Below are positions 42,083-51,486 of a stretch of 64,000 nt of DNA, piece after piece. Made by a program: the position numbers and the translations under genes. Below the pieces are notes generated by a model. That model saw only the letters and a program-made list of their open reading frames with translations, was not told the origin of the DNA and ran no database searches. Source of the stretch: Paradesulfitobacterium ferrireducens (GTDB taxonomy: Bacteria; Bacillota; Desulfitobacteriia; Desulfitobacteriales; Desulfitobacteriaceae); assembly GCF_017310645.1 (NCBI RefSeq), contig NZ_JAFLRH010000002.1, positions 1 to 64,000 of the forward strand, read 5' to 3'. Positions within the stretch are counted from its first letter, which is position 1, and each line of letters opens with the position of its first letter.

Positions 42083-43423
42083 ATGAAGAGACAATATTTA
42101 ATCGTGCTGGCCGGAGAGATGATCATTGGCGTTTGGCTGCAAAGGATAGAGATACTGCTTGCATTTTTGCTGGTCAATACGATTTTCCTGCTCTGGAAGC
42201 TTGAACAACAGCATAAGCTTTCCTATGAAGCGCATGACCAACGCAATGTGGAGCTTAGTGTAAAGATTGCCCATGAAACGTTGCCATATCTCAGACGCGG
42301 ACTCAATGAGCATAATGCCGGGGATATCGCCAGCATTATTCAGGAAATGGGGCAGGTTCCGGCCGTGGCCATCACCGACCGGGAGCGGGTGCTGGCTTTC
42401 CTCGGTACGGGCTGTGACCAGCATCATCCCGGGGACCGCATTTTGACGGAAGCCACGCGCGAGGTCATCCGGACCGGACAGTATAAAGTGGTCAGAACCC
42501 AAAAACAGTTAAACTGTTCGCGCAAGGATATCTGCAACTGCCCGCTGGCAGCGGCCGTTATCGTGCCTTTGAAGGCTCATGGTGAGGTGGTGGGCTCAGT
42601 CAAGCTCTATGAAACCAAAGACGGGCAGCTTTCTCCGGATGTTATCCGCCTGGCTTTAGGGATGGCCCAACTGCTCGGGATTCAGATTGAACTGTCGGAG
42701 CTTGACCATCAGGCGAAACTGGTGGCGGAAGCTAAGCTGGACGCGCTTCAGGCCCAGATCAATCCGCACTTTTTCTTTAATGTCATTAATACCATTATTG
42801 CGACCAGCCGCTCCAACCCGAACCGGGCGCGCAGGCTCTTAATCCATTTAGCTGAGTTTTTCCGGCGGGCCCTCAAATCAAAAGGCACGGTGATCTCTTT
42901 GAGAGAAGAGATGGAATTCGTAAACACCTATTTGATTCTGGAAAAAGCCCGTTTCGGGCGTAAGCTGGCCGTGAAGGAGGAGATTTCTCCTGATCTGTGG
43001 GATGTGATGATTCCGCGATTAAGTATTCAGCCTCTGGTGGAAAATGCAGTCAAACACGGAATCACCCCTAAAATGGATAAAGGAACGGTATTAATCCGGG
43101 CGGAGGAGATTGACCGCGAGCTGCATATCAGTGTGAGGGATGACGGGGTCGGGATTCCACTTGACCGTTCGCGCGATGTACTCCGGCCGGGTGTGGGGTC
43201 GGGCAATGGCGTGGGTCTGGCCAATGTGCACGAGCGCCTGCGCGGGCTCTATGGAGAAGAGTATGGACTTAAAATCCAGAGTGAACCGGGAGCGGGGACC
43301 ACGGTCTTAATGCGTATTCCTTTAAACAGCGTACGTGAGGAAGTGGCTGCGACCGGAGCTCCGGCGGGAGGATTTTTCTTTTCAGCTGCGGTGGGGGAAG
43401 CGCGTGAGGTGGAGGCAGAGTAG
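42083..43423 (+). CDS. LytS-type sensor histidine kinase
   Basis: The product is 446 residues. One membrane hairpin near residues 5-38 is followed by a GAF-like domain (about 80-215) with four Cys ('CSRKDICNC' and nearby), a His_kinase dimerisation motif 'AQINPHFFFNVINTI' (phospho-His about 229) and a HATPase domain with 'VENAVKHG' and 'DDGVGI'. LytS kinases normally pair with LytTR response regulators, but none is adjacent; the downstream gene is acpS. The GAF cysteine cluster could bind an Fe-S or metal sensor. ATG 42083 fits AAAGGA spacing better than TTG 42080. Confidence 0.9.
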   Translation: MKRQYLIVLAGEMIIGVWLQRIEILLAFLLVNTIFLLWKLEQQHKLSYEAHDQRNVELSVKIAHETLPYLRRGLNEHNAGDIASIIQEMGQVPAVAITDRERVLAFLGTGCDQHHPGDRILTEATREVIRTGQYKVVRTQKQLNCSRKDICNCPLAAAVIVPLKAHGEVVGSVKLYETKDGQLSPDVIRLALGMAQLLGIQIELSELDHQAKLVAEAKLDALQAQINPHFFFNVINTIIATSRSNPNRARRLLIHLAEFFRRALKSKGTVISLREEMEFVNTYLILEKARFGRKLAVKEEISPDLWDVMIPRLSIQPLVENAVKHGITPKMDKGTVLIRAEEIDRELHISVRDDGVGIPLDRSRDVLRPGVGSGNGVGLANVHERLRGLYGEEYGLKIQSEPGAGTTVLMRIPLNSVREEVAATGAPAGGFFFSAAVGEAREVEAE

Positions 43424-43437
43424 GAAGGTGGCTGCGG

Positions 43438-43794
43438 ATGTTTCCGGGAGTGGATATTATTGAAATTGAGCGTTTCCGCCAGGCCTGCACGCGCAGGCCT
43501 CGTTTGTATGAGCGCCTGTTTACGGTACGGGAGCGGGAACAATTACAGTGCAAGGGAATGCAAAGCGGAGCTGCTCGCTTTGCCGGCAAGGAAGCCGTGT
43601 TAAAAGCCTTGGGGACGGGGATTGGCAAGCTGTCCTGGCACGATATCGAAATCATCAGCCAAGAAAGCGGGGAGCCGGTCGTCGTCTTAAGTGAGCAGGC
43701 GCAAAAGCTGGCTCGCAACCGCGGAGGCACGCAGGTGCGTTTGAGCCTGGCACACAATACGGGGCAGGCCTTGGCAATGGCTATCTTGGTTTAG
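43438..43794 (+). CDS. acpS: Holo-[acyl-carrier-protein] synthase
   Basis: The product is 118 residues with 'GVDIIEIERF' (Mg-binding Asp) and 'RFAGKEAVLKALGTG', the two conserved AcpS motifs. It transfers 4'-phosphopantetheine from CoA to ACP. It heads the common Firmicute acpS-nnr-alr cluster. Confidence 0.95.
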   Translation: MFPGVDIIEIERFRQACTRRPRLYERLFTVREREQLQCKGMQSGAARFAGKEAVLKALGTGIGKLSWHDIEIISQESGEPVVVLSEQAQKLARNRGGTQVRLSLAHNTGQALAMAILV

Positions 43795-43804
43795 GTGGTG
43801 ATAG

Positions 43805-45394
43805 ATGATGAGAGTTGTGACGGCGGAGCAGATGCGGAGACTGGAGCAGGAAGCGATGAATGATTACGGGATTCCGAGTATTATTCTGATGGAGAATGCT
43901 GCCTTGGCTGTGGTGCAGGAGATCAGGCAGCATTTTGAGCGTACAGGGAGACCGGAGCTAACGGGGCGTAAAGCGGTGGTGCTGGCCGGCAAGGGGAACA
44001 ACGGCGGAGATGGGTTGGCTGTGGCCCGGCATTTAATGATTCTGGGGCTGGATGTCACAGTTATTTTATTTGCCAAGCCGCAGGAATTTAAAGGAGATGC
44101 AGCCCTTAATCTAAAGCTTTACTTCGGTGCGGAGGGCAAGTATTTTATCGTGGACGGGGATCAAAAAAAGCGGGTTGCCCGTTTTGCTTTAAGCCAAGCC
44201 GAGGTCGTGGTGGACGCCGTCTACGGAACCGGGTTCCGGGGAGCCTTGCCGAGCGTGGTGGAAGAGTATGTGGAAGAGGTTAATGCTTCCAAGGCCTGGA
44301 TCGTCGCCGTTGATATTTCCAGCGGGGTGGAAGCGGATACAGGCAAGGTTTACCGCCTGGCGGTAAAGGCTCATACTACGGTCACCTTTGGCCTGCCCAA
44401 GCTGGGACATTTCTTGGGGAGAGGACCGGAGTTTGCGGGACGGGTGGTGGTTGACCCAATCTCCATTCCACCGCGCTTCCTGGAATCCGAAGGCATCGAA
44501 CATTTTGTGCTCACTGAGGATTACATACGCAGCATTTTACCGCCGAGAACGTGGCAGGGACATAAAGGAACGCATGGGCGCGGGGTGTTGGTTGCCGGCT
44601 CCCGGGGAATGAGCGGAGCAGCGGTCTTGGCCGGAGAAGGAGCCTTGCGCAGCGGGATCGGGCTATTGCAAATGATCACTCCGAACGGCTTGGGAAACTT
44701 GTTGGACCAAGCACTCACAGAAGCGACGGTCTGGCCTGCACCGGGGGAAAACAGCCTGGGACAGGAAGCTTGGCCGGTGATTGCGGCCCGCTCTGAAGGG
44801 GCGCAGGCCTTGGCTGTGGGCCCGGGTCTAGGACAGAACCCTGAATTTGTGCCGGTCTTGGAAGAGATTCTGCGCACCTTGACCCTGCCGGTAGTGCTTG
44901 ATGCCGATGCGCTGAATCTGGTTGCCTTGGACCCAGGGGTCCTGGGCCGGCGTCAGGGAAGAGGCTCCCTGATTCTTACTCCTCATCCGGGAGAAATGGC
45001 CCGCTTGTGCCGGTGCACCCCGGCAGAGGTTCAGGAAAACCGGCTGGAACTGGCTGTGAGCAAAGCAGTGGAATGGGAAGCGGTGGTTGTCCTAAAAGGA
45101 GCAGTCACGATTATCGCGGCACCCGACGGGAGGGCCTTTCTGAATCCGACAGGGAATCCCGGGTTAGGGACCGGGGGGACAGGAGACGTGCTTACCGGGA
45201 GCATCCTGGGCTTTTTAGCCCAGGGAGTGGAGCCGGTGGCTGCGGCCTGTCTGGGTGTGTACTTGCATGGTTTGGCTGCGGATGAGCTGGCCCGGGAATA
45301 CGGCCAGGCCGGGTTCAAGGCATCCGAGGTGGCCGGGATGATTCCGCTGGTGCGGCACAAGCTGGAAAAACAGATTAGGAAAGAGGGCCGGTGA
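43805..45394 (+). CDS. nnr: Bifunctional NAD(P)H-hydrate epimerase / ADP-dependent dehydratase
   Basis: The product is 529 residues. An N-terminal YjeF_N epimerase domain (about 1-215, 'VVLAGKGNNGGDGLAVARHL') is fused to a C-terminal ribokinase-like carbohydrate kinase domain (about 230-525, 'GNPGLGTGGTGDVLTG' with the catalytic Asp). It repairs damaged NADH/NADPH hydrates. ATG 43805 and 43808 are equivalent starts. Confidence 0.95.
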   Translation: MMRVVTAEQMRRLEQEAMNDYGIPSIILMENAALAVVQEIRQHFERTGRPELTGRKAVVLAGKGNNGGDGLAVARHLMILGLDVTVILFAKPQEFKGDAALNLKLYFGAEGKYFIVDGDQKKRVARFALSQAEVVVDAVYGTGFRGALPSVVEEYVEEVNASKAWIVAVDISSGVEADTGKVYRLAVKAHTTVTFGLPKLGHFLGRGPEFAGRVVVDPISIPPRFLESEGIEHFVLTEDYIRSILPPRTWQGHKGTHGRGVLVAGSRGMSGAAVLAGEGALRSGIGLLQMITPNGLGNLLDQALTEATVWPAPGENSLGQEAWPVIAARSEGAQALAVGPGLGQNPEFVPVLEEILRTLTLPVVLDADALNLVALDPGVLGRRQGRGSLILTPHPGEMARLCRCTPAEVQENRLELAVSKAVEWEAVVVLKGAVTIIAAPDGRAFLNPTGNPGLGTGGTGDVLTGSILGFLAQGVEPVAAACLGVYLHGLAADELAREYGQAGFKASEVAGMIPLVRHKLEKQIRKEGR

Positions 45395-45395
45395 C

Positions 45396-46508
45396 ATGGA
45401 AAGATTGCGCCCGGTATGGGCAGAGGTTGACCTGGGAGCTTTGAAAAGAAACTATGCCCGCATTCAGTCTTATACCAAGGCCGAACTCATGCCGATTGTA
45501 AAGGCTGATGCTTATGGGCATGGAGCTATCCCGGTGGTACGCGCGCTGAAAGCATTGGGCGCCAAGCGCTTTGGAGTGGCACTCCTGGAGGAAGCCTTAG
45601 AGATTAAGCGGGAATTTCCCGAGCTGGAGCTGATGGTGATCGGGGCTTCTCCGGAAGAGCATTCCGACACGATCGTCCGGGAAAACATCATTCCGGGAAT
45701 TTTCAGTTTCAGCCAGGCGCAGGCTTTAGCGAAATCCGCGGGCGAGCAGGGGAAGACAGCCCGGGTTCATGTCAAAATCGACACCGGCATGGGACGGATC
45801 GGGTACCGTCCGGAAGAATGGGAGCAAATCCTGGAGATTGCCAAGCTCCCGCATTTAATGGTAGAAGGAATCTATACCCACTTCGCCACAGCTGACCACG
45901 CAGATTTAACCTTTGCCCGCAAGCAGCTGGAGCGCTTTCAAGAAGTGATTCGCAAGTTGGAGCGGAGAGGCTTGAAAATTCCCTATAAACATGCAGCCAA
46001 CAGTGCGGCGATTCTGCATTTTCCGGAGGCCCACTTTAATCTGGTACGCCCGGGAATCATTCTCTACGGACTCCCTCCCTCCAGACATGTCGGCCAAGAT
46101 GCGGGTCTGGAGCCGGTGATGTCCTGGAAAGCGAAAGTCACGCATGTGAAGACGATCGGAGCCGGGGAAACGGTTAGTTATGGGCGCACCTTCCGGGCGG
46201 CTTATGAGACCAGGGTGGCCACGATTCCGGTGGGCTATGCCGATGGGCTGAGGCGGGCCCTGTCCAACTGCGGGGAAGTCTTGGTGCGCGGACAGCGTTC
46301 CACGATTATCGGCCGGGTGTGTATGGACCAGACTATGCTGGAGGTGACCAAAATCCCCGGGGTTCAAGTAGGAGATGTGGTCACTTTACTGGGGCAAGAC
46401 GGTGAGGAGCGGATTGATCCCACGGAAATGGCGGACTGGCTCAGTACGATTAACTATGAAATCGTGTGCGACATCTCCAAGCGGGTGCCGCGGGAGTATG
46501 TGGAGTAG
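45396..46508 (+). CDS. alr: Alanine racemase
   Basis: The product is 370 residues. The PLP lysine motif 'PIVKADAYGHGA' (K about 33) and the second catalytic Tyr in the 'AGETVSYGRTFRA' region are present, with 'GRVCMDQTM' near the C-terminal barrel. It makes D-alanine for peptidoglycan and, in spores, limits germination by L-alanine. It follows nnr with a one-base gap. Confidence 0.95.
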   Translation: MERLRPVWAEVDLGALKRNYARIQSYTKAELMPIVKADAYGHGAIPVVRALKALGAKRFGVALLEEALEIKREFPELELMVIGASPEEHSDTIVRENIIPGIFSFSQAQALAKSAGEQGKTARVHVKIDTGMGRIGYRPEEWEQILEIAKLPHLMVEGIYTHFATADHADLTFARKQLERFQEVIRKLERRGLKIPYKHAANSAAILHFPEAHFNLVRPGIILYGLPPSRHVGQDAGLEPVMSWKAKVTHVKTIGAGETVSYGRTFRAAYETRVATIPVGYADGLRRALSNCGEVLVRGQRSTIIGRVCMDQTMLEVTKIPGVQVGDVVTLLGQDGEERIDPTEMADWLSTINYEIVCDISKRVPREYVE

Positions 46509-46629
46509 ACCTGTCCTCCTAATCGAGTAGTAAATGGTTCAATTCTATAAACAAGTCCAAAGCCTCTGGATTCGCCAAGGCATCTTTGTTTAGGACCGGC
46601 TCTGAATGCCCGGCTTGACTCCGGCCTTT

Positions 46630-47793
46630 TTACATTGCCTGACGGTAGAGCTCAATGACCTCTTGTAAAGTCAATATTCTGGGGTTTGTAAAAGAAGTTG
46701 CATCTTTCATAGCATTCTGGGCCATGACTTCAAAGTCCTCTTCTTTAACACCCAGTTCTCGCAGCCCGGAAGGAATTCCGACATCCATTGCCAGGTTTTG
46801 AATCGCGTCGATCGCAACATCTGCCGCCTCCCGCACAGAAAGCCCTTGGAGATCTTCACCCATAACTCTAGCAATATCGGCAAAACGTTGGGGGTTTGAA
46901 ATAATATTATAGCTCTCTACATGAGGAAGTAAAATTGCGTTGCAAACACCGTGCGGAAGGTCATAAAATCCTCCCAGTTGGTGGGCCATTGCATGTACAT
47001 ATCCCAAACTGGCATTGTTAAAAGCCATGCCGGCTAGAAATTCAGCGTAGGCCATATTGTTTCTGGCCTCCATGTTCTGGCCATTGGCGACGGCGTTTCT
47101 CAAGTTGTCAGATATAAGTTCAATTGCCATTAGGGCTGCAGAATCAGTAACCGGAGTCGCAATCGTAGAAACATATGCTTCAACAGCATGGGTAAGAGCA
47201 TCCATCCCTGTGGCTGCAGTAAGGGCCGGAGGCATTCCTGCCATCAGTACCGGATCGTTAATCGCAACATTGGGAGTGACGCGCCAATCTACGATTGCCA
47301 TCTTAACATGGCGGGCAGTATCCGTTATTATGCAGAAACGGGTCATTTCACTGGCAGTGCCTGCGGTGGTATTCACGGCAATAAATGGCGGCATTGGCTT
47401 GGTCGACTTATCGATCCCCTCATAGTCGCGGATATTTCCACCATTGGCAGCCACGATTCCTATCCCTTTACCGCAATCGTGCGAACTACCTCCCCCTAGG
47501 GAAATAATCATGTCGCAGGAATTTTCTTGGTAGGCTTTTAGCCCGTCCTCAACATTCTTATCAGTTGGGTTGGGCTGTACCTTATCGAAAAGGAAAACCT
47601 GTGCTCCTGCACCAGCTGCGAGCTTCGAGATCTGATCAGCGATTCCGGCTGAAACCAATCCTTTATCCGTAACGATTAGAACTTTGGTTCCTCCTAAGTT
47701 TTTTACTTGATTGGTAATCTCTTTGGATGCTCCTATTCCCATTAAATTTACTGTGGGCATGAAGTAACCGAAAACTTGTTCACCTAAAGCCAT
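46630..47793 (-). CDS. Iron-containing alcohol dehydrogenase (group III)
   Basis: The product is 387 residues. NAD-binding 'GGGSSHDCGKGIG' and iron ligands in 'TGMDALTHAVEAY' (Asp, His), 'YVHAMAHQLGG' and 'DLPHGVCNAILLPH' (His, His) are all present. It interconverts a primary alcohol or diol and its aldehyde. It is divergent from the sigma-54 activator at 48078 and is a paralogue of the enzyme at 53864, so it probably belongs to the same pathway. GAAAGGAG precedes ATG 47793. Confidence 0.92.
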   Translation of the reverse strand: MALGEQVFGYFMPTVNLMGIGASKEITNQVKNLGGTKVLIVTDKGLVSAGIADQISKLAAGAGAQVFLFDKVQPNPTDKNVEDGLKAYQENSCDMIISLGGGSSHDCGKGIGIVAANGGNIRDYEGIDKSTKPMPPFIAVNTTAGTASEMTRFCIITDTARHVKMAIVDWRVTPNVAINDPVLMAGMPPALTAATGMDALTHAVEAYVSTIATPVTDSAALMAIELISDNLRNAVANGQNMEARNNMAYAEFLAGMAFNNASLGYVHAMAHQLGGFYDLPHGVCNAILLPHVESYNIISNPQRFADIARVMGEDLQGLSVREAADVAIDAIQNLAMDVGIPSGLRELGVKEEDFEVMAQNAMKDATSFTNPRILTLQEVIELYRQAM

Positions 47794-47966
47794 TTCCTTA
47801 TCTCCTTTCGTTTCTTACTGAAAATAAGTTTTTACGCCTTTCAGTTTTTTTATCCAGGCTGATATCCTAAGATCTTTAGCAATGATAAATATTGAACTAG
47901 AAATTCAAAGCGGCCTGTACGCTTAGTTTACTCTAGGAAAGAATCTATTATCTTGTCGATTCTATC

Positions 47967-47995
47967 CTTACATAATGACAAAAAAATCTTATAAT
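47967..47995 (+). promoter_or_regulatory. Sigma-A promoter of the sigma-54 activator gene
   Basis: CTTACA (47967-47972), a 17-base spacer, and TATAAT (47990-47995) lie about 80 bases before the start codon at 48078. Confidence 0.55.
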
Positions 47996-48077
47996 AGAGT
48001 TAACTTAAGAGATTCAATACTTTCGGTCTAAGCCAACTTAACCTTCCTGAATTAAATGGAATTTTGAGGTGAAACTT

Positions 48078-49481
48078 GTGAGCTACTCCCTCGATTTAGA
48101 CGAATTTGATGAATTAAATGCAGTCATTGAATCTTCGTATGACGGAATAGTGATTGCCAGACGGGATGGGACTATTGAGAGGGTTAACGCATCCTATGAA
48201 AGGATTACTGGGATCAAAAAGCACGAGATTGTTGGTAGGAGAGGAAAAGATTTAGTAGCACAAGGAATACTGTCCGAGTACTTGACTGACCGTGTGATTG
48301 AAGCCAAAGGCCCTGTGGCAGTGGTTCAGCATTATAAAAATGGGCAAAAAGCCATTCTTATAGGAAGCCCCGTCTTTAATAAAATGGGCGAAATCGCTAA
48401 GGTGGTTTTTAATGTTAGAGATATCACACAGGTTGATTTCTTACGGGAGCAATTAAAAGAGAAGATTGCTCTTACTGAAAGATATCAGAGAGAGGTAGAA
48501 CTTCTCCGAACGGAACATTCAGAACTTCCGGAAATTGTTGCGCAAAGCCCGAAAATGGTAGAATTGCTAGAGCTAGTTAAGGCAGTGGCGACTGTTGACG
48601 CTACAGTTCTTATGTTAGGGGAATCAGGAGTCGGTAAAGGGGAAATTGCCAAAACGATACACTATTTAAGTTTTAGGCATGATCAACCTTTTATAAAAGT
48701 TAATTGCGGTGCTATTCCTGAAGCTTTGTTGGAATCGGAATTGTTTGGCTATGAGGAAGGCGCATTTAGCGGCGCCAAAAAACAGGGTAAGCCAGGCATG
48801 TTTGAGTTAGCACATCGAGGTACAATATTCCTTGACGAAATCAGTGAACTGCCGTTAGCTTTGCAGGTAAAACTATTGCATGCACTACAGGAAAAGGAAT
48901 TTATACGGGTCGGTGGGACAAAAACGATTAAAGTTGACGTGCGGATCATTTCGGCAACGAATAGGGATATGAAAAAGCTTGTTGCAGAAAGTAAGTTTAG
49001 AGAAGATTTGTACTACCGCTTAAATGTTGTTCCCATACTGATTCCGCCGCTAAGAGATAGAACAGAGGACATCATTCCGCTGCTGCAGCATTTTTTGAGT
49101 AAATTTGCAGATCGATATAGTGTAAAAAAAACTTTTACTCCAGAAGTTTTAGAAATATTAAAAAGGTACAATTGGCCTGGGAATGTTAGAGAATTGGAAC
49201 ACATCGTTGAAAGAATGTTAGTTACTCCTACCCAGAACGTAATTACAGAAGGCGATTTGCCTGATAATATTCGGAACTTTAATCCAGAACTTGCACAGAT
49301 CATTATTCCGGATTTAATCCCGTTAAAGAATGCCTTAGAAGAAGTAGAAAAAAATTTAGTAACCTTGGCTTTTAAGAGATATGGCAATACGTATAAGGTT
49401 GCTGAGGTGCTCGGAATAAGTCAGCCTACGGCTTACAGGAAAATAAGACAGTATGTGACCGGGGAGAAAGAAATAGAATAA
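48078..49481 (+). CDS. Sigma-54-dependent activator with N-terminal PAS domain and GAFSGA loop
   Basis: The product is 467 residues. A PAS domain (about 10-120) precedes an AAA+ domain with Walker A 'GESGVGKG', Walker B 'GTIFLDEISEL' and the sigma-54 contact loop 'GAFSGA' (228-233), where Thr is replaced by Ser231. A TyrR-like HTH ('YKVAEVLGISQPTAYRKIRQ') ends the protein. GTG 48078 is preferred because GAGGT is 7 bases upstream; GTG 48069 overlaps it. There is no receiver domain, so a ligand probably acts through PAS. The sigma-54 promoter at 49668 is the obvious target. Confidence 0.93.
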   Translation: MSYSLDLDEFDELNAVIESSYDGIVIARRDGTIERVNASYERITGIKKHEIVGRRGKDLVAQGILSEYLTDRVIEAKGPVAVVQHYKNGQKAILIGSPVFNKMGEIAKVVFNVRDITQVDFLREQLKEKIALTERYQREVELLRTEHSELPEIVAQSPKMVELLELVKAVATVDATVLMLGESGVGKGEIAKTIHYLSFRHDQPFIKVNCGAIPEALLESELFGYEEGAFSGAKKQGKPGMFELAHRGTIFLDEISELPLALQVKLLHALQEKEFIRVGGTKTIKVDVRIISATNRDMKKLVAESKFREDLYYRLNVVPILIPPLRDRTEDIIPLLQHFLSKFADRYSVKKTFTPEVLEILKRYNWPGNVRELEHIVERMLVTPTQNVITEGDLPDNIRNFNPELAQIIIPDLIPLKNALEEVEKNLVTLAFKRYGNTYKVAEVLGISQPTAYRKIRQYVTGEKEIE

Positions 49482-49525
49482 TTCATCTGAGATAATATTA
49501 ATTCATGAATGAATCAAACTTTTAG

Positions 49526-49565
49526 CATAAGCTTGGTCAATAAGATCAAGCTTATTTGTTTTCTG
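49526..49565 (+). terminator. Terminator of the sigma-54 activator gene
   Basis: ATAAGCTTG and CAAGCTTAT form a 9-bp stem around an 11-base loop, followed by a T-rich run (TTTGTTTTC). Confidence 0.75.
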
Positions 49566-49667
49566 TGATTTATAAATGAATTAATGTTCCGAAAATTTTT
49601 ATAACAAATTATGGGATTAAAATCTGAAAATTAGAGTAATAGCCGGCTTTAGAGATGCCGTTAGACT

Positions 49668-49683
49668 TGGAACGATTATTGCA
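49668..49683 (+). promoter_or_regulatory. Sigma-54 promoter of the aldehyde oxidoreductase operon
   Basis: TTGGAAC-GATTA-TTGCA has the GG and GC dinucleotides of the -24/-12 elements at the right distance (TGGAAC 49668-49673, TTGC 49679-49682), about 52 bases before the start codon at 49735. Near 49497-49510 and 49572-49586 lie AT-rich half-sites resembling ATTAATTCAT and its complement, which could be activator sites. Confidence 0.8.
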
Positions 49684-49734
49684 TAGTTCCGGTTCATGAC
49701 TGCTACTAAGAATAACGTGGGTGGAGGTGCATGT

Positions 49735-51450
49735 ATGGCCAAGTTGATACGGGTAAATATGAAAACGCAAGAAATAACAGAAAGACCTTTACCGGAGAGC
49801 TACATAGGGCTAGGTGGAAGGGGGCTTACTTCGAAAATTATCTTTGACGAGGTTTCTCCCGATTGTGATCCGCTCGGCCCGCTCAACAAATTGATCATGG
49901 CACCTGGAATACTGGGGGGGACAAGTCTTTCGAGTTCGGGAAGGCTTTCGGTCGGTGCGAAGAGCCCTTTAACGGGTGGGATAAAAGAGAGTAATGCAGG
50001 AGGTAATGCGGCTGCCAAGCTGGCTCGTTTAGATATAGCGGCTATTATTGTTGAGCAGAGCGCGGACAATGGGAATATTTTCGTCTTGGTTATTGCCAAT
50101 GAAGAAATCAAGCTTGTTCAAGCTAATGACTTAAAAGGCCTTGGCAATTACGAACTGGTTAAAAAGCTTCGTGGTCAGTACGGCGATAAAACCGGGATCA
50201 TTTCAATTGGGACGGCAGGCGAGCTGGGGCTTGCTGCTGCCGGTGTAGCAGTAACCGATATGGACGGGGAACCAAGTCGTTTTAGTGGACGTGGCGGATT
50301 AGGCGCTGTTATGGGGTCAAAAGGACTTAAAGCGGTAATTATCAATGATGAAGGCAGGAGTAAACTTCCGCTGGAAGATGAAGAGAAATTCACAAAGCTT
50401 GCCCGTGAAATTCACAATGAATTAAAAGAAAATGCAACAATTCAAGGCTACGGCAAATATGGTACGGCCGGACTTCTTGATCTGGTTAATGAATTGGGAG
50501 CTTTACCGACGAAAAACTTTAGTCAAGGACGTTTTGACGGTGCGGCGAAAATCAATGGCGAGGCCTTATACCAAACAATTACCCAAAGAGGTGGGAAGGG
50601 AAAACCTACCCATGCCTGCATGCCTGGATGTTTAATCAAATGTTCCAACGTATATCCGGATGAGAATGGAGAGGTAGTTGTAGCCCCTGTGGAATACGAG
50701 ACGATCGGGCTCTTAGGTTCTAATTGTGAGATTGATGATCTCGATGCAATCGCTCGCCTTAACTATCTCTGCAACGATCAGGGAATCGATACGATTGAAA
50801 TTGGAGCTGCACTGGGAGTAGCGATGGAGGCCGGTGTGATTCCTTTTGGAGATGCGGAAAAGGCTGAAAAGGCTGTTGCGGAAATTTCGCAGGGAACAGT
50901 GTTGGGACGTTTATTGGGGAATGGTGCAGTTTTAACCGGTCGTATTCTTGGTATCAGCAGAGTACCGGCAGTAAAGGGTCAGGCGATGCCTTCCTATGAT
51001 CCACGCGGGGTAAAAGGCAATGGCGTAACTTATGCCACATCTCCAATGGGTGCAGATCATACTGCAGGGAATAATGTCCGAGGAAAAAATCAACATTTAG
51101 CGGAAGGTCAGATAGAGAATTCGTTTAATGCTCAGGTTTTAATGGCCGCGTATGACAGTCTCGGTTTGTGTATTTTCCTGGGAGCGGTTCTGAATCAGAA
51201 ATTGGATTATGTCAGGCAGCTTGTGGCGGCTAAGATAGGCTCGGAATTGCCTGGTGATTATATGACCCGATTGGGAAAAAGTGTATTGCAAGTTGAATTG
51301 GGCTTTAATGCTAAAGCCGGATTCACTTCAGCTCAAGACAGATTGCCATCATATATGAGCAGTGAGCGGCTTTCGCCTAATAATCTGGTATTTGACGTAC
51401 CGTATGAAGAAATTGATCTTAGGTTGGATAATCTTAGACGTGATTCTTAA
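49735..51450 (+). CDS. Tungsten-type aldehyde:ferredoxin oxidoreductase family enzyme
   Basis: The product is 571 residues. The N-terminal domain ('YIGLGGRGLTSKII', 'LSSSGRLSVGAKSPLTGG') binds the bis-pyranopterin. The [4Fe-4S] ligands are C295, C299 and C303 in 'ACMPGCLIKCSNVY' (x3-x3 spacing as in one AOR subgroup) and C479 in 'LGLCIFLG'. The family oxidises aldehydes to acids with ferredoxin, or the reverse. ATG 49735 follows GGAGGT; an earlier ATG at 49696 lacks a site. It is first in a 14-gene operon, followed by two MoaD-like proteins. Confidence 0.92.
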   Translation: MAKLIRVNMKTQEITERPLPESYIGLGGRGLTSKIIFDEVSPDCDPLGPLNKLIMAPGILGGTSLSSSGRLSVGAKSPLTGGIKESNAGGNAAAKLARLDIAAIIVEQSADNGNIFVLVIANEEIKLVQANDLKGLGNYELVKKLRGQYGDKTGIISIGTAGELGLAAAGVAVTDMDGEPSRFSGRGGLGAVMGSKGLKAVIINDEGRSKLPLEDEEKFTKLAREIHNELKENATIQGYGKYGTAGLLDLVNELGALPTKNFSQGRFDGAAKINGEALYQTITQRGGKGKPTHACMPGCLIKCSNVYPDENGEVVVAPVEYETIGLLGSNCEIDDLDAIARLNYLCNDQGIDTIEIGAALGVAMEAGVIPFGDAEKAEKAVAEISQGTVLGRLLGNGAVLTGRILGISRVPAVKGQAMPSYDPRGVKGNGVTYATSPMGADHTAGNNVRGKNQHLAEGQIENSFNAQVLMAAYDSLGLCIFLGAVLNQKLDYVRQLVAAKIGSELPGDYMTRLGKSVLQVELGFNAKAGFTSAQDRLPSYMSSERLSPNNLVFDVPYEEIDLRLDNLRRDS

Positions 51451-51486
51451 TGTCTGAGAAATTGGGGGGAAAAGGGTAGAACAATC

